Shown: positions 44,522 to 55,330 of the stretch, one piece after another
How positions within the stretch are numbered: the stretch's first letter is position 1
Layout: each line of letters begins with the position of its first letter
Origin: Semisulcospira habei
Taxonomy: Eukaryota > Mollusca > Gastropoda > Semisulcospiridae
Assembly: GCA_036245525.1 (NCBI GenBank)
Contig: BTPG01000004.1
Coordinates: 52,531,960-52,595,959, forward strand
Direction of reading: 5' to 3'
Length of the DNA: 64,000 bases
Made by a program: the position numbers and the translations under genes
The notes under the pieces: generated by a model
The model's input: only the letters and a program-made list of their open reading frames with translations
What the model was told of the DNA's origin: nothing
Database searches by the model: none

Positions 44522-44624
44522 TTGTGCTGGTCTGTGTTTTTGCACTTTGCGTCACAGAACAGCACACCCATTACAGATGCCCAGGCCTGCAGCCGTAACG
44601 TCCAAAATCACAGAACAGCACACA
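44522..44624. repeat. Family-8 hairpin in RNF216 3' UTR
   Basis: TTGTGCTGGTCTGTG and the inverse CACAGAACAGCACACA; related to 28961-29029. It begins 17 bp after the stop codon. Confidence 0.55.
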
Positions 44625-45059
44625 GGTGACAGAGATGTCCCATTCTGTGTATATCAGGGGTGTTGTCTGGAAATAAGAAGACCATGTTTTATTCATGATT
44701 TGAGGTTTAAAAGGATGTATGACAGTCGCACATTCAGGAGTCACACTACAATCGTAAAGACCATCCTTTGTTCATAAAAAGTGTGGTATGTTCTGCGCAC
44801 TTATGACCATCAAGTTATTTACAAGATGTATATTATCTATTATAAATTATCATTCTAAATACATGTAGTTTAACTTACATTTTCAGCGTCAGTTGAAAGA
44901 GAGGATCAAGCACACAAGCTCAAGTCTAATATTCATAAGAACCTTTAATTCTAAAGTCTAATTTAAAAAAAATAAATAAAAAAATAAAATAAAATTTTTT
45001 AAAAAGCAGAAAGAAGAGCAGCAGCTGGTCCAGGGGAACCTGTTCTGAGCATCCACCAG

Positions 45060-45569
45060 TTAACCCTTTTAGCCCCATGACCCTGCAGCAGGAGATGGAT
45101 GGATCATGATAATTCAAGGGTAGTGCCAGATGAGCTTGGCGCCTGAAGACCCAGGCATTGAGAGATTTGTGACACAATTGGAGATGGTGGCCATGCGCTG
45201 GGTCAAGTCAACCTCCATTGTGACCAAGCTGTCCTGTGTTGCCAGACGTTTATGTGTGCACCAAGTCACCGTGACTGTTGCCCTGGAAAAGGTAGTGTAC
45301 ATGTTGCATATTCATTGGCCTGAAGCTGCAAGCATGTTGGGTTTCAGTAAACGAAACATTGCTCAGATTTTAGTTTTCTGTAATACGGCATTTTTCGGGC
45401 TTTTCCTGGAGATCTTTATGTGGCAACTTGAAACCATAGTGAGAATTAAGTAGATTTGCTAGCTTTGCCTTGAATTATCATGGTCAATGCATCTCCTGCA
45501 ACTGGTACATAGTCATTAGGCAACACCTAAAAAATTTGCGAAATGGGACCTTGGGGCTACAAGGGTTAA
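45060..45569. mobile_element. Family-1 MITE carrying a 320-bp insert
   Basis: TTAACCCTTTTAGCCCCATG to GGGGCTACAAGGGTTAA. The left arm reaches the centre GGCGCCTGAAG; the right arm resumes at CCTTGAATTATCATGG. Foreign sequence lies between (45149-45468). Confidence 0.8.
45149..45468 (+). other. Exon-like sequence captured inside a MITE
   Basis: The plus strand reads PGIERFVTQLEMVAMRWVKS, TSIVTKLSCVARRLCVHQVT and VTVALEK, followed by AAAG|GTAGTG, a possible donor. It looks like part of a coding exon, but I do not recognise the protein. No TSD is evident. Confidence 0.35.
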
Positions 45570-45728
45570 TTGGGTACCAAAGAGCCCCAGTCGCCCAAGG
45601 AATTTGGATACAAAAGGTATCAGCAGGTATAGATCCTCATGAGCATCTGCACCTGTGGAAGCCCATGAGTATCTGTGCCTCTTGTAGTTTGATTGTGTGT
45701 GCATTGTCACAACAGTTCACCCATTTAA
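45566..45728. mobile_element. Family-4 MITE (chained)
   Basis: Shares TTAA at both ends with its neighbours. Contains AAAGAGCCCCAGTCGCCC and ATAGATCCTCATGAGC. Confidence 0.65.
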
Positions 45729-45842
45729 CCCCACAGTCGAACAACTATGTAACAGTTTCAGGAGATAGACCAACCATGATAATTCAAGGGTAGTGGCGCA
45801 TGAATTCTCATGGTCAATCAGTCTCTTGCTGTAGTGCTTTAA
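45725..45842. mobile_element. Family-1 MITE, internally deleted (chained)
   Basis: TTAACCCCACAGTCGAAC to GCTGTAGTGCTTTAA, with most of the right arm core lost (GGGTAGTGGCGCATGAATTC). Confidence 0.75.
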
Positions 45843-46062
45843 CCCACATCATACTGAGGCCTAAAGCTTCAAATTTGTACACTGCCATATGCCAGCTACA
45901 TTATAGTACTTATAGATAAGGATACAGACCAGTGGCTTTAGTTCAAGGGTGGTGCCAGAATAGCTTGGCGCCTGTAGGCGCCAAGCTATTCTGGCACTAC
46001 CCTGGAACTATTTTAGTCAAACTTATTTCACACACTGGTGTATTCCGAATGATAAGGATTAA
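45839..46062. mobile_element. Family-2b hairpin MITE (chained)
   Basis: TTAACCCACATCATACTGAGG to GATAAGGATTAA. Core TTTAGTTCAAGGGTGGTGCC and inverse. A sister copy is at 63047-63280. Confidence 0.85.
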
Positions 46063-46315
46063 GACTGAATGGGTTGATATCATCTGCGTGTTTACTTGCA
46101 CGGTATTCGCCAATGTTGAGTGCACACATAAAATGTTGTAACAATTAAAACTTGCTAAATGTTGTATGGAATGTGTACGTGGGATTCTCATTTAGTAAAC
46201 TGAATGACTGTTCCGTAATTTGGATTAGAAGTTGAACAGAGTTCACTCATAAGTTAACCTTTTTATATTTGTTAGTTGAAGTCTTGGTACTGAACTGCCG
46301 TATATTCATGTATCT

Positions 46316-46530
46316 TTAACCCTTTTCATCCTTGATACACTTTTGCTTTAAATAAATTTGATCATGATAGTTCATGGGTGGTGCCAGAATAGCTTGAACT
46401 ATCATGATCAAATTTATTTCAAGCAAAGGTACCACCCTTGTACTAAAATGGTGGATCTATCTCTTAATATGCAATACAGCCTTTATAAAGCACAAATACA
46501 AAAATTGAGCCTCTGGATGTAATGGATTAA
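46316..46530. mobile_element. Family-2 MITE with rearranged arms
   Basis: TTAACCCTTTTCATCCTTGA to GGATGTAATGGATTAA. An extra inverted piece (AACTATCATGATCAAATTTA) lies inside, so the hairpin has been partly flipped. Confidence 0.7.
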
Positions 46531-46629
46531 TCTGGAGCTGACTGATCAGCCGGAGGCATTGATTCTTATGAGCCCCTGTAGCTCATGTAAATCTGTTCTC
46601 CCCAGCTCATATGATTCTGTCATAGGGGC

Positions 46630-47413
46630 CTGACGAGTGGTGCTTTGACTAAATACAATCCACTGCATCACCATGTGCGCGCTACCGCGTAAACTAGCTC
46701 AAGTCAGAATACAAGGGAGGAAACGAACCAAACACTCGAAATTCTAGCTGTGGCCGGAAGTATCCCGGACTCTTTTTCAACATCTAGAGTTCAACATTAA
46801 ACCCTTTACTAGAGTGCCATGAAAGAGGCCACTCTGCACTGCTGTGCATGCATTGTTTTCTGCTGTGTTTAAAGTCGAAGTGAATTACTCGAAAAGATAT
46901 TGACAACTGAGCAGTGTTTAAACCAGACTCCATTGACGTAGAGCTTTTGGGGCTGGGGGAAATACATACCTAAAGCGATTGCTGTGTGCCCTTCACAAGT
47001 TTATGTTGACAGTAAGATGTACTCTTCTTTTAATTTCATTGGATATGCTAATTTACATGAACCAATTAAAAATGTGCATGAGGCGTATTTCCGGCCACAT
47101 CTATAACCCAACAAATGGATGTCTGCTAAAATGATGCTTGACTGAGCAAAAAAGCCTTGATACTAGACTATCAGTTTGGAACGGAGGACAAGGTTGGTAT
47201 AAATTTGTGGCAAAATAACTGCTGAGTTTATTTAGGTCGAGGTTTTAGGTGTATGGTTGCTTTGAGGGTTGAAAACTGCTCTAGAATCACAGTGCATCTC
47301 AGCTTTGCGTGCCTTTCGTTTCCTTCCTTGTATTCTGACTTGAGCTAGTTTATGCAGTGGTGCGCATGTGGTGGTGCAACGGATTTGCATTTAGTCAAAG
47401 CACCACTCGTCAG
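46630..47413. mobile_element. Non-autonomous DNA transposon with about 100-bp TIRs
   Basis: CTGACGAGTGGTGCTTTGAC at the left and the exact inverse at the right. Similarity continues about 100 bp inward (ACTAGCTCAAGTCAGAATAC in both). No transposase ORF. It interrupts a family-4 MITE remnant (46527-46629). The TSD is unclear, so the superfamily is open. Confidence 0.75.
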
Positions 47414-48059
47414 ACACCTATGGATTCTGTCTCTTGCAGATGAAAAGTCATGATTGTAAACTGTGATAATTATACTGAATAACCAAAATGCTTTCAATGC
47501 AGCATCTGTGATTTTCAAACAGTACCTTGCTTACTAACCTCACTAAATTTGACCAAACATTTTTCTTATTCAGTGTAAACTTGTTTTTCTTGTGTTTTGT
47601 TTATTTTTCATGTTGTGATGCTTATTTGTGTTTGAAATAAAAGAAATTTGTTATTCAAGTCCCGAACCTGGTTTGTGATGTGTAATACTGGTAGTATGTA
47701 AACTATACTTGTACATGTATGAAAATATTTCTTCATTTCTGTAAACAGTGCCAAGGAGTGTGAAACTGTAAATTTATAAAGATTTGCATGTGACGTCACA
47801 TGAGCTCAAAGAAGAAAGACTGCATGGTAACAAAACACCATGTCACATTTTCTCCATACAAATATGACGGCCTTCACCTGTATTTTTCTAATAAGACTCT
47901 CCCGTATGTGCTAATGTTGGCATCTGCTTCACGTTCCGCAGACACCATTGAAGCGATCGCTTCTCTTTCATCATTAAAAATAAATTTTTAAAAGCTTATA
48001 CTCACTCCACGGGTAACGAACAGGGCGACGCATGCACTCGCTAGGTTATTTCGATCTTA
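47414..48059. other. Gene-free stretch with a CRE palindrome
   Basis: The perfect 16-bp palindrome CATGTGACGTCACATG is at 47787-47802. A 63-codon ORF (MSSKKKDCMVTKHHVTFS) starts at 47800 but has no recognised family. Otherwise unremarkable. Confidence 0.3.
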
Positions 48060-49580
48060 CTTCTTCTTCTTCTCGAACGCCGTCGCACTCGGAGTTTGGC
48101 TCTCAAAATGTAATCTGTGGTCTTCTGTAGCGCCTCCACAGGCCCGTACAGTTTTTCTTGTAGAGTGGCGGGCTTTGGTCATATCTCCTCCCTCAGCAGC
48201 TGGTGGTTCCCACAGTCCTGGAGGATGTGGTCTGTTCTGCTTCTCCACAAGGGCACAGGGGAGATGGCACAAGGTGGGAAGCGTATGTACAGGTGGAAAT
48301 TGAGTCTGTTGTGCCCGGTCCTCGGAAGGAAGATGGTCACCTGCTCTTGTCTGGACAGCTGATGGTAACTGTCTAGGGGCCGTTGTGGTGGTTTGTACAT
48401 GGTCTTCATCTCTGTGAAGCTGACTCCATTTTCGTCTTGTTCTTCCTCTGCGCCCACTTTTGCCATTCTGTCAGCTTCTTCATTGCCGTAGATGCCACAG
48501 TGTGAAGGGATCCACTGCAACACCTGTCTGGTGCATTTGATTTTTTGCAGTGCCTCTTGTAGACGTGGCAGTTTGCTTGCTGTTGCTGCCTCAAGGACAG
48601 ACATGGCATCAGTCAGGAAGACAATCTGGGCATCAGGGTCTGCAGTGCCACTAAGGGTGTTTGCAGCATGGACCAGGGCTTCCACCTCAGCTCTATAATT
48701 TATGCAGTGAAGGCCTATTGGTGCTGCCTCTGTCTGCCATTTTCCGTTTGGGTACTGAATGTACACCCCAGCCCCTCCATTCTGAACTGCATTTGTGGCT
48801 GATCCATGCCCGTATCCATGCTTCCTGGGGATACTTTTTTTCGAGCATGGCCAGAGTCGGGGCTTTCTTGCTCACAGTGCTGTGCTCATCTTTGATGGTG
48901 ATGTAGCGTACCGTGGATGAGATGGTGATGTTTTCTGGCTTACTTTCCCAGGGTGGTAGGTCGCTAGCAGGATTCAGAGCCTCTACTTGCGCAGGGAGTT
49001 TTGCCTGGTGTTTTCTCTGCAGTGCTCTCATCTCCTTCACAAAGCTTGATCTTTTCAGTCTCCCTGAGGTTGGTTGTTTCATCCTGGCGTTCATAGGATG
49101 GTCTTTGGAAGACTTGACCTTTGTGGACTGTATCAAGGCTTTGCAATCTCTTCTCATGTGCAGGGGTGGGATGCCTGTTGTCTCTTCCATCATTTCAATT
49201 GGTGTGGATCTCATTGCGCCGGTGATGATACGCAGTGCCTGGCTCTGAACTCTGTCAATGGTCTGCTGGTGTGACTGGGCTGCGGTCAACCATACATTGG
49301 ATCCATACTCAAGGTGTGGTCTCACTGTACCTCGATATACATTTCTGAGGATCTTTTCATTGGCTCCCCATTGTGTTCCAGCCAGCTTCCTCATGATGTT
49401 CAGCTTTCTTCTAGCTTTCGCTTCTGCGTTCCAGATGTGCGGCTTCCACATCAGCCTCTTGTCAAGGTTGACTTCTAGGTATGTCTGTTGGTCTTCATAC
49501 CACAGTGGGGTGTTGCCCAGTGTTAGGTTGCCAGCCTTTGCTTTGTTGGAGAGAGAGAAGAGTGTGTCTGATGATTTTTC
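48060..49580 (-). pseudogene. I-type LINE 3' part: RT C-terminus and RNase H, frameshifted
   Basis: Minus strand: AKAGNLTLGNTPLWYEDQQT, AEAKARRKLNIMRKLAGTQW, LEYGSNVWLTAAQSHQQTID and SQALRIITGAM (RT C-terminal region, 49560-48693). After a frameshift near 48700-48766 comes an RNase H domain (AEVEALVHAANTLSG, IVFLTDAMSVLEA, QWIPSHCGIYGNEEADRMAK) with its E, D, H and D residues. RNase H after RT marks I/R1-group LINEs. The 3' end is a GAA-rich tract (48062-48074). Confidence 0.85.
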
Positions 49581-51110
49581 ATGACAGAAATGTTATTCAA
49601 TAGGCATCAGTGTTTATTTCCCGCCTGATTAGTTAAGTCCCTTCTATTTATAGAAGGGACTTTTTAGGATGACTTGCGGTGGGACGAATTTAATAGCATG
49701 TCCATGATGTCAAAGGCAGGCAGGCCTAAACCTCTGACAACTGAAGTAACAAGATTAAAATTATGTTATGTCTAGTTACGCTAACCTCGATGCTGAACGT
49801 ACCTTGGTATGTGCGTGTGTGTGTGTGTGTGTATGTATGTAGACACAAGAATCTCAGATATTGCTGTATATACAAGCTTGAAACTTGGTGAAATACTTTA
49901 TTTAAGGGGTGGCTAAGAGAGCCTCCGAGCATGTTGTAACTGGATGTTTCATTGTAGACATAAAAGACCGTTTATGGAAGTCGGTTGACTCGGATCAGAG
50001 TCAGTAATTTGTGTCATATTTACTAAAAATTTTGGATATAGCTAGTTTGGAGGAAAAACACCGGATGAGTTTGTTATCCAGCTTTGTACCTCTTCAACAT
50101 TTTTAATAATAATTCATTTTTGCAAGTTTTAGATCCACTATATAGTCCCATCAAACAGCCCTGGAAGAGGCTGTGTGGAACAAAACAGTCAGCCCTGGAA
50201 AAGTGACATGAAACATCAATTTCGTCACTGTGTACACGGCGTCGTGAGATTAGCGATGCCATGACGTCAAGCTTATAGTGACGTCATTTTGCTGCTCATG
50301 CTATTCTGCTTCAGAATTCCTGCCAATACTCCAGCCCACAGAGCGTCCATCTTTATTTGTGTATACTGGCATGTGTGTTGATCAGAGGTTGGCTTAGGGA
50401 GGAGGGAAATTGATCAGAAGGATAAGCTTACATGAACAACTGTGAATGTTCCTAAAAGAAAAATGCATGTGAGCTCCAAATAATACGATAGACTTTGGGA
50501 TGAAAGCCTCATTTTGTTCAATAGGAGATATTTCAACATTCAAAATCAGGTCAAAGACAAAAGGTAGAGACTCTTGACAGTGATGACAGCTCTCGTATAG
50601 AAGGGACTTCGTGGGTTATGGTTCATCCAATCTTGTTTTTCCTCATAATTGTACACTCGCGATTGCGTTCACACAGCGTTACAGTGTTTGTATGGAGAAA
50701 GAAAGAAAGGAAGGATGACACCCCAAGTGAAACAGTGTGTTCTGTGCTGCATCATAGTCCCACACCAAACTCTACAAGTAAAGCTGTCATCAGTATTGTC
50801 TAAAATTCATTGTACAAAAGATGTTTGTAAAGAGAGAGGAAAATGCATGAACGTGAACAAAGAGTTTAATGGATGGGGTGTATTTTTCAAGTGCTTCAGT
50901 GGTGTGGAGGCATGGTTCTATATTCCAAATTCTTGTGCAGATGTGCATGACCTACATCTGTGCTTGAACTGTCTCAGCACCAAGACATGTCTGACAGTTG
51001 CAAGTAAGCGTCGCTTTTGTTTTAATATGACTTTTATGTGATAGGTAATCGAGACAAATTCGTTCTTCAGATGTGGTAGTTCTTTTATGTGGTAGTGAAT
51101 TGAGACAAAT
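49581..51110. repeat. Dispersed repeat region without recognised gene
   Basis: Parts recur elsewhere: AGAGAGCCTCC.AGCAT near 49918 and 63614, and TCATTTTGCTGCTCATGC near 50286 and 23972. A 130-codon Cys-containing ORF at 50649-51041 (CTKDVCKERGKCMNVNKEFN) matches no family I recognise and starts without support. A GT microsatellite is at 49812-49832. Confidence 0.4.
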
Positions 51111-51123
51111 TTCGTTCTTTAGA

Positions 51124-52440
51124 TCATTCATTCATCATTCAGTCCTCTCTGCGCCGTCTGGTGCTTGAGGCGACGGCAAGGGAGCGCCACTTTTGTCTGT
51201 CAGCTGCTATTTTGGGTGCTGTTTGCAGAGTAAGGCCTCTGTTCTTGAGCTCTCGCTCCACGGTTCGGCGCCACGTCTCCTTTGGTCACCCACGGTTTCT
51301 CTTCCCCTGTGGTGTCCATCTCAGTGCCACCCTTGGTAACGAGTCAGGTGACATTCTGCAAACGTGGCCTAGCCATCTCCATCTCCGTGTGGCGATGGTT
51401 TCAGCGATGCTGTCTGCGCCTGCTCTCTTCCGTAGTTCCTCGTTTGTAATCATGTTTGGCCAGAAGACCTTCATGATCCGTCGCAGGCACTTGTTCTGGA
51501 AGACATCCAGCTTGCGTTCCGTAGCGGTAGTGGATTTCCAGCATTCTGACCCATATAGAAGGACACTCAGCACGTTGCTCTTAAAAATACGGAGCTTGGT
51601 GTGGATGCTCAGGCTTGTGGTCCTCCAGATGGGTTTCAGCATTGCGAAGGCTTGGTTGGCTTTGCTGATTCTTGTGGTGATCTCCCTTGTGCAGTCTCCA
51701 TCTGTGGTAACCTTGCTGCCCAGGTACGTGAACTCGTCCACCTCTTGCAGAGGTTGGTCATTGATGGTGATTGGGTCGCCCACTATGGTGTTCTTCCTCA
51801 TGACTTGAGTCTTCCTAATGTTGACCCCGAGACCTATGGAGCTTGCTGACTGTGTCAACTGTTGTGTCTTCTGTTGCATGTCCTGGTTTCTGCTTGCCAG
51901 CAGCCCGATATCATCGGCGTAGTCGAGGTCATCCAGCATTGAGGTCAGCGTCCACTGAATTCCCTGCCTCCTTCCCTCTGTGGTGCGGCGCATGATCCAA
52001 TCAATTGCCATTGAGAATAGGATTGGCGAAAGAATACATCCTTGTTTCACTCCGGTTTCCACCTTAAACGGTTCGGTGAGCTGGTTGTTGTGGACGACTC
52101 TGCACTCAAAATTCTTGTACAGGGACCTGATGACGTTGACAAGTTTCTGGGGGATTCCATAGTATCGCAGGATTTTCCAAAGGGAGTCTCGATGCAGACT
52201 GTCGAAGGCCTTCTCAAAGTCTACAAAGACCACATAGAGGGATCCATTCCATTCGTTAGACTGCTCAAGGATCTGTCTCAGGACGAAAATATGGTCAATG
52301 CAGGACTTGCCTTTCCTAAAACCTGCCTGCTCCCGGCGAAGGATGCCATTCACTGCTGTCGTAATGCGTTCAAGGAGAATGCGGCTGAAGATCTTGCTGG
52401 TGAGGGATAGTAAGGTGATGCCTCGCCAGTTGTTACAGTT
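51124..52440 (-). pseudogene. 5'-truncated RTE-like LINE with 13-bp TSD and a premature stop
   Basis: Minus strand: NCNNWRGITLLSLTSKIFSR, AGFRKGKSCIDHIFVLRQIL, VVFVDFEKAFDSL, VKQGCILSPILFSM and LDYADDIGLLA (the YADD catalytic box), then LLYGSECWKSTTATERK, WRWLGHVCRM and GKRNRG, a TGA, and PKETWRRTVERELKN. Related copies read GRP at the stop, so CGA probably became TGA by CpG decay. Flanked by TTCGTTCTTTAGA (51111-51123 and 52441-52453). The 3' tail is ATGA-type repeats. The endonuclease is missing. Confidence 0.92.
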
Positions 52441-52454
52441 TTCGTTCTTTAGAA

Positions 52455-52571
52455 CCGCAACAAAATTATGGCTTTTGGTCACATCTCAACGTCGCTAGAA
52501 CACACGAGCAGCTTCAGCCGCTCGCAATACTGTATCTCGGTGTGACCAAAAGCCATAATTTTGTTGCGGAG
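52455..52571. mobile_element. Hairpin MITE of 117 bp with 29-bp TIRs
   Basis: CCGCAACAAAATTATGGC at the left; TGTGACCAAAAGCCATAATT and TTGTTGCGG at the right. No TTAA at the borders, so it is a different family. It abuts the LINE TSD. Confidence 0.75.
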
Positions 52572-52753
52572 CTAATCAACTAATAGTGATGATGCTTGTA
52601 GGCTAACCAAAAAATATCAATTTTGAATGACCGAACCCCATTTTGTACTATTTCACAGAATTGAATTACATTTTGAGCATACAGTTTTACTCAGCTGTGT
52701 GTGTTTGGCAACTTTTGCTACGCACATCTACCTTATGAGATACATACAGCTGA

Positions 52754-53021
52754 TTAACTTCTTCACTGCCGAGAAAATGTGAACATGATCCAACTGCAAG
52801 AGACATAGATCCTCATGCATAGAGCAGATGAGGATCTGTGCCTCTTGCCGACACCACTTTGGATCCATGTTCTTCTGATGGATGAGACTGATTGGCATTG
52901 AAGTTACAAATATTTTAGAAACAAAATCTTCTGATCAGTGGCAATGAAGGGGTGAACCCCTTGTGCTTGGGGCCACCAGTACTGTTCACATTACTGGTGA
53001 CTGCATGGGCTAGGGGGTTAA
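52754..53021. mobile_element. Family-4 MITE and a short chained element
   Basis: TTAACTTCTTCACTGCCGAG to GAAGGGGTGAA (52754-52956), core ATAGATCCTCATGCATAGAG. A 69-bp element follows, ACCCCTTGTGCTTGGGG to GGGGGTTAA. Confidence 0.7.
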
Positions 53022-53378
53022 AGTACCATTACGCATTAATTCCAATACACATTTCAGCATCATTTGTGTTTATTATGCCTTGTCGGCACACCCAATGAAC
53101 TTTAACAGCAGTTGGGACACGCAGCAAAAGCACATGTGTAATCGCACTTATTTATTCTGCCCAGCCGTTAGTGTGTCAATCTATTTTTAGCTGCATCTCG
53201 TACTGAAAGCGTTGTTTTTATAGAACAGAATCATTGTCAGGTTACTTGATATCAAAACGCGACGTGTGCTGAACTGGATTGTCCTGTGTCTAAATAAACC
53301 ATATGCAGACCTGTGTGCAGCATTTCGTAACCATCTGTTACACTTACAGACGTGTATCTTTGAACAGTTGCGGTATTG

Positions 53379-53757
53379 ATTGATTGTACAGTGCTTAACG
53401 TCCCGACAGCAACAAGACTTTCTCAGGACATGCCTGCACTGCTTGTGAAAAAAAAATAAACAGAACATTGAATGTATGTCGCCAGCCGGTCCAATACGTT
53501 AAATAAACTTAAGACATCTGGCCTAAATAGAGCTAAGACAATTTAGCAACACACATCCAATATCAAGAGCTACAGGCAGCGCAGACAGTAGAGAGAGTTT
53601 TAAAAAGGCACAGGTGAATGGGCCAAGGGTAGACAGAAACACATGCCCCAGAATAGAGGAAAAAACCCACCCTGTGGGGCTAAATAAGGTGACCCTGGGA
53701 ACTAAAAAGTAGTTAACCCCACCCAAGTCCCCCAGGGCAGATCCAGGTGGGGGTACG
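53379..53757 (-). mobile_element. SINE-like retroposon, family A, copy 2
   Basis: Same ends as the 3093 copy. Flanked by GCGGTATTG (53370-53378 and 53758-53766). Confidence 0.75.
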
Positions 53758-53907
53758 GCGGTATTGGGCCTTCAAAGTACCAAGGATGAAAACAGTGACA
53801 TACACAAACACTGAACACTCCTTGTTTACAAAAAACGCAAAGGAAACAGAGTACAGTGTGTTTCATGCCTTTATTGCATCATTTAGCAGTCAGCGTAAAT
53901 AAATTGT

Positions 53908-54086
53908 TTAACCCATTTAGCCCCGAGTCCCTGCAGCAGGAGATTGATTGACCATGGAGAAGGCGCCAAGCTAATCTGGCACTACCCTTGAATTATCATG
54001 GTCAATCCACCTCCTGCAACTGGTACATAGTCGTTCAGTAACACTTCCAGATTTGGGAAAAGCACCCATGGGGCTACAAGGGTTAA
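53908..54086. mobile_element. Family-1 MITE, left arm shortened
   Basis: TTAACCCATTTAGCCCC to GGGGCTACAAGGGTTAA. Right arm complete; left arm keeps only GATTGATTGACCATGG. Confidence 0.85.
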
Positions 54087-54210
54087 TGATGTGTGTTTTG
54101 GAGGTGCAGACATAAAACATCTGTAAAAGTGAAGATGACAGACTAATTATACAAATTTAAAACACTGATGTGCAGCACACTACATGTAATCCTGCTTCCC
54201 AGTGCACAGT

Positions 54211-54278
54211 CGTCCGGCTGACGTCGGTCGTGGTTGGCCCATGCATGAATGCACGGACCAGAAGCGGCCGACGTTAGC
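54211..54278. repeat. Family-7 GC-rich palindrome
   Basis: GGCTGACGTCGGTCGTGGTT and the imperfect inverse GGCCGACGTTAGCC around CCATGCATGAATGCACGG. Confidence 0.55.
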
Positions 54279-54371
54279 CCGAGGGCCTATTGTGCACTAG
54301 GTTCATATCTAATGTAACACCAGTAGAATTACACATTGGTAAATTATTAACACGTAATCTTAAATTCAATT

Positions 54372-54434
54372 TAACCCATTAGACTGTTGGTAACAGTTCT
54401 GGTCAAAACATGCTACCGGAAGCCAAAGGGTTAA
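54372..54434. mobile_element. Family-6-like TTAA element, 63 bp
   Basis: TTAACCCATTAGACTGTTGG to AGCCAAAGGGTTAA. Confidence 0.6.
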
Positions 54435-54736
54435 TCACACAGCAATGCAGCTTGGAAACATAATACTCTTCATGCAACAAAATAGGTAGTCTAACAAAAC
54501 AAAGTGAAAGATTGTTTCGCAAATTGCGTATTCTTTTTTATGTGATCCCACATGGCCATTCTCTTGAAGAGAACCAAACAAAAAGTGTATGTAGCCTCAA
54601 ACACTTATGCTACATTTTTGTATACATTTCAATGGTAGAAGATGGACAAAATAGTTAGTTATTTGGGTTTAACGCCGAGCAGGCAACTAAGGCCATCTCA
54701 TGGCGGTCGACAAAATGGGCCAGAGGACCAAGTTGT

Positions 54737-54857
54737 ATCCCTTTGGCTGTCAGTAGTGTTTTTGTCGCAATTCGGTAGCCTTTTTTTTGGGGGGGTTGCA
54801 AAAATTCATGCGGGAATCTTTGTGACAAAAACTGCTACCAACCACCAAAGGGTCAAC
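54737..54857. mobile_element. Family-6 MITE, degenerate
   Basis: CCCTTTGGCTGTCAGTAGTG and the inverse CACCAAAGGG; inner arms GTAGTGTTTTTGTCGCAA and TTGTGACAAAAACTGCTACC. Confidence 0.6.
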
Positions 54858-54886
54858 CCAAAATAACAGCTGTTTTACAAAACTCG

Positions 54887-55151
54887 CAATTTGTAGAGCT
54901 CCTGCTCCTAGCCTAGTTGGTGCCAAGAAAATCTGAACACCAATGTGTAGCTCCTGCTCCTAGCCTAGTTAGTGCCAAGAAAATCTGAACACCAATTTGT
55001 AGAGCTCCTGCTCCTAGCCTAGTTAGTGCCAAGAAAATCTGAACACCAATTTGTAGCTCCTGCTCCTAGCCTAGTTAGTGCCAAGAAAATCTGAACACCA
55101 ATTTGTAGCTCCTGCTCTTAGCCTAGTTAGTGCCAAGAAAATCTGAACATC
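54887..55151 (+). repeat. Tandem repeat of 52-56 bp, 5 copies, derived from a family-4 MITE
   Basis: Unit GCTCCTGCTCCTAGCCTAGT, TAGTGCCAAGAAAATCTGAA, CACCAATTTGTA. The GTGCCAAGAAAATCTGAAC part is the left end of the family-4 MITE that follows directly. Confidence 0.9.
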
Positions 55152-55330
55152 AGCCAACCGCATGAGGCATAGATCCTCGTGCGCCTCCGCAACTGCGGGG
55201 GCGCATGAGGATCTATGCCTCTTCCTGACACCACTTTGAATCCATGTTTCTGGGACATCTAGGGGTTCTTGGTCCTGAATTAACAAAGGTTAGAAATAGT
55301 CTGCGTCAGCTGGCACAGAAGGGGTTAGCG
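55110..55330. mobile_element. Family-4 hairpin MITE
   Basis: ATAGATCCTCGTGCGCCTCC and the inverse GGGGGCGCATGAGGATCTAT; right part CACAGAAGGGGTTAG. Confidence 0.75.

Noticed and set aside
45130..45453. Annotating the exon-like insert as a gene
   Set aside because: No family recognised, no start and no partner exons; it lies inside a MITE, so it is listed only as captured sequence.
48117..49584. Plus-strand ORFs over the 48-49.6 kb region
   Set aside because: Antisense of the I-type LINE; the minus strand has the recognisable RT and RNase H motifs.
50649..51041. Cys-containing 130-codon ORF as a secreted-peptide gene
   Set aside because: No convincing signal peptide or known cysteine framework, and the region contains dispersed repeats.
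51161..52498. Plus-strand ORF of 215 codons and others
   Set aside because: Antisense of the RTE-like LINE.
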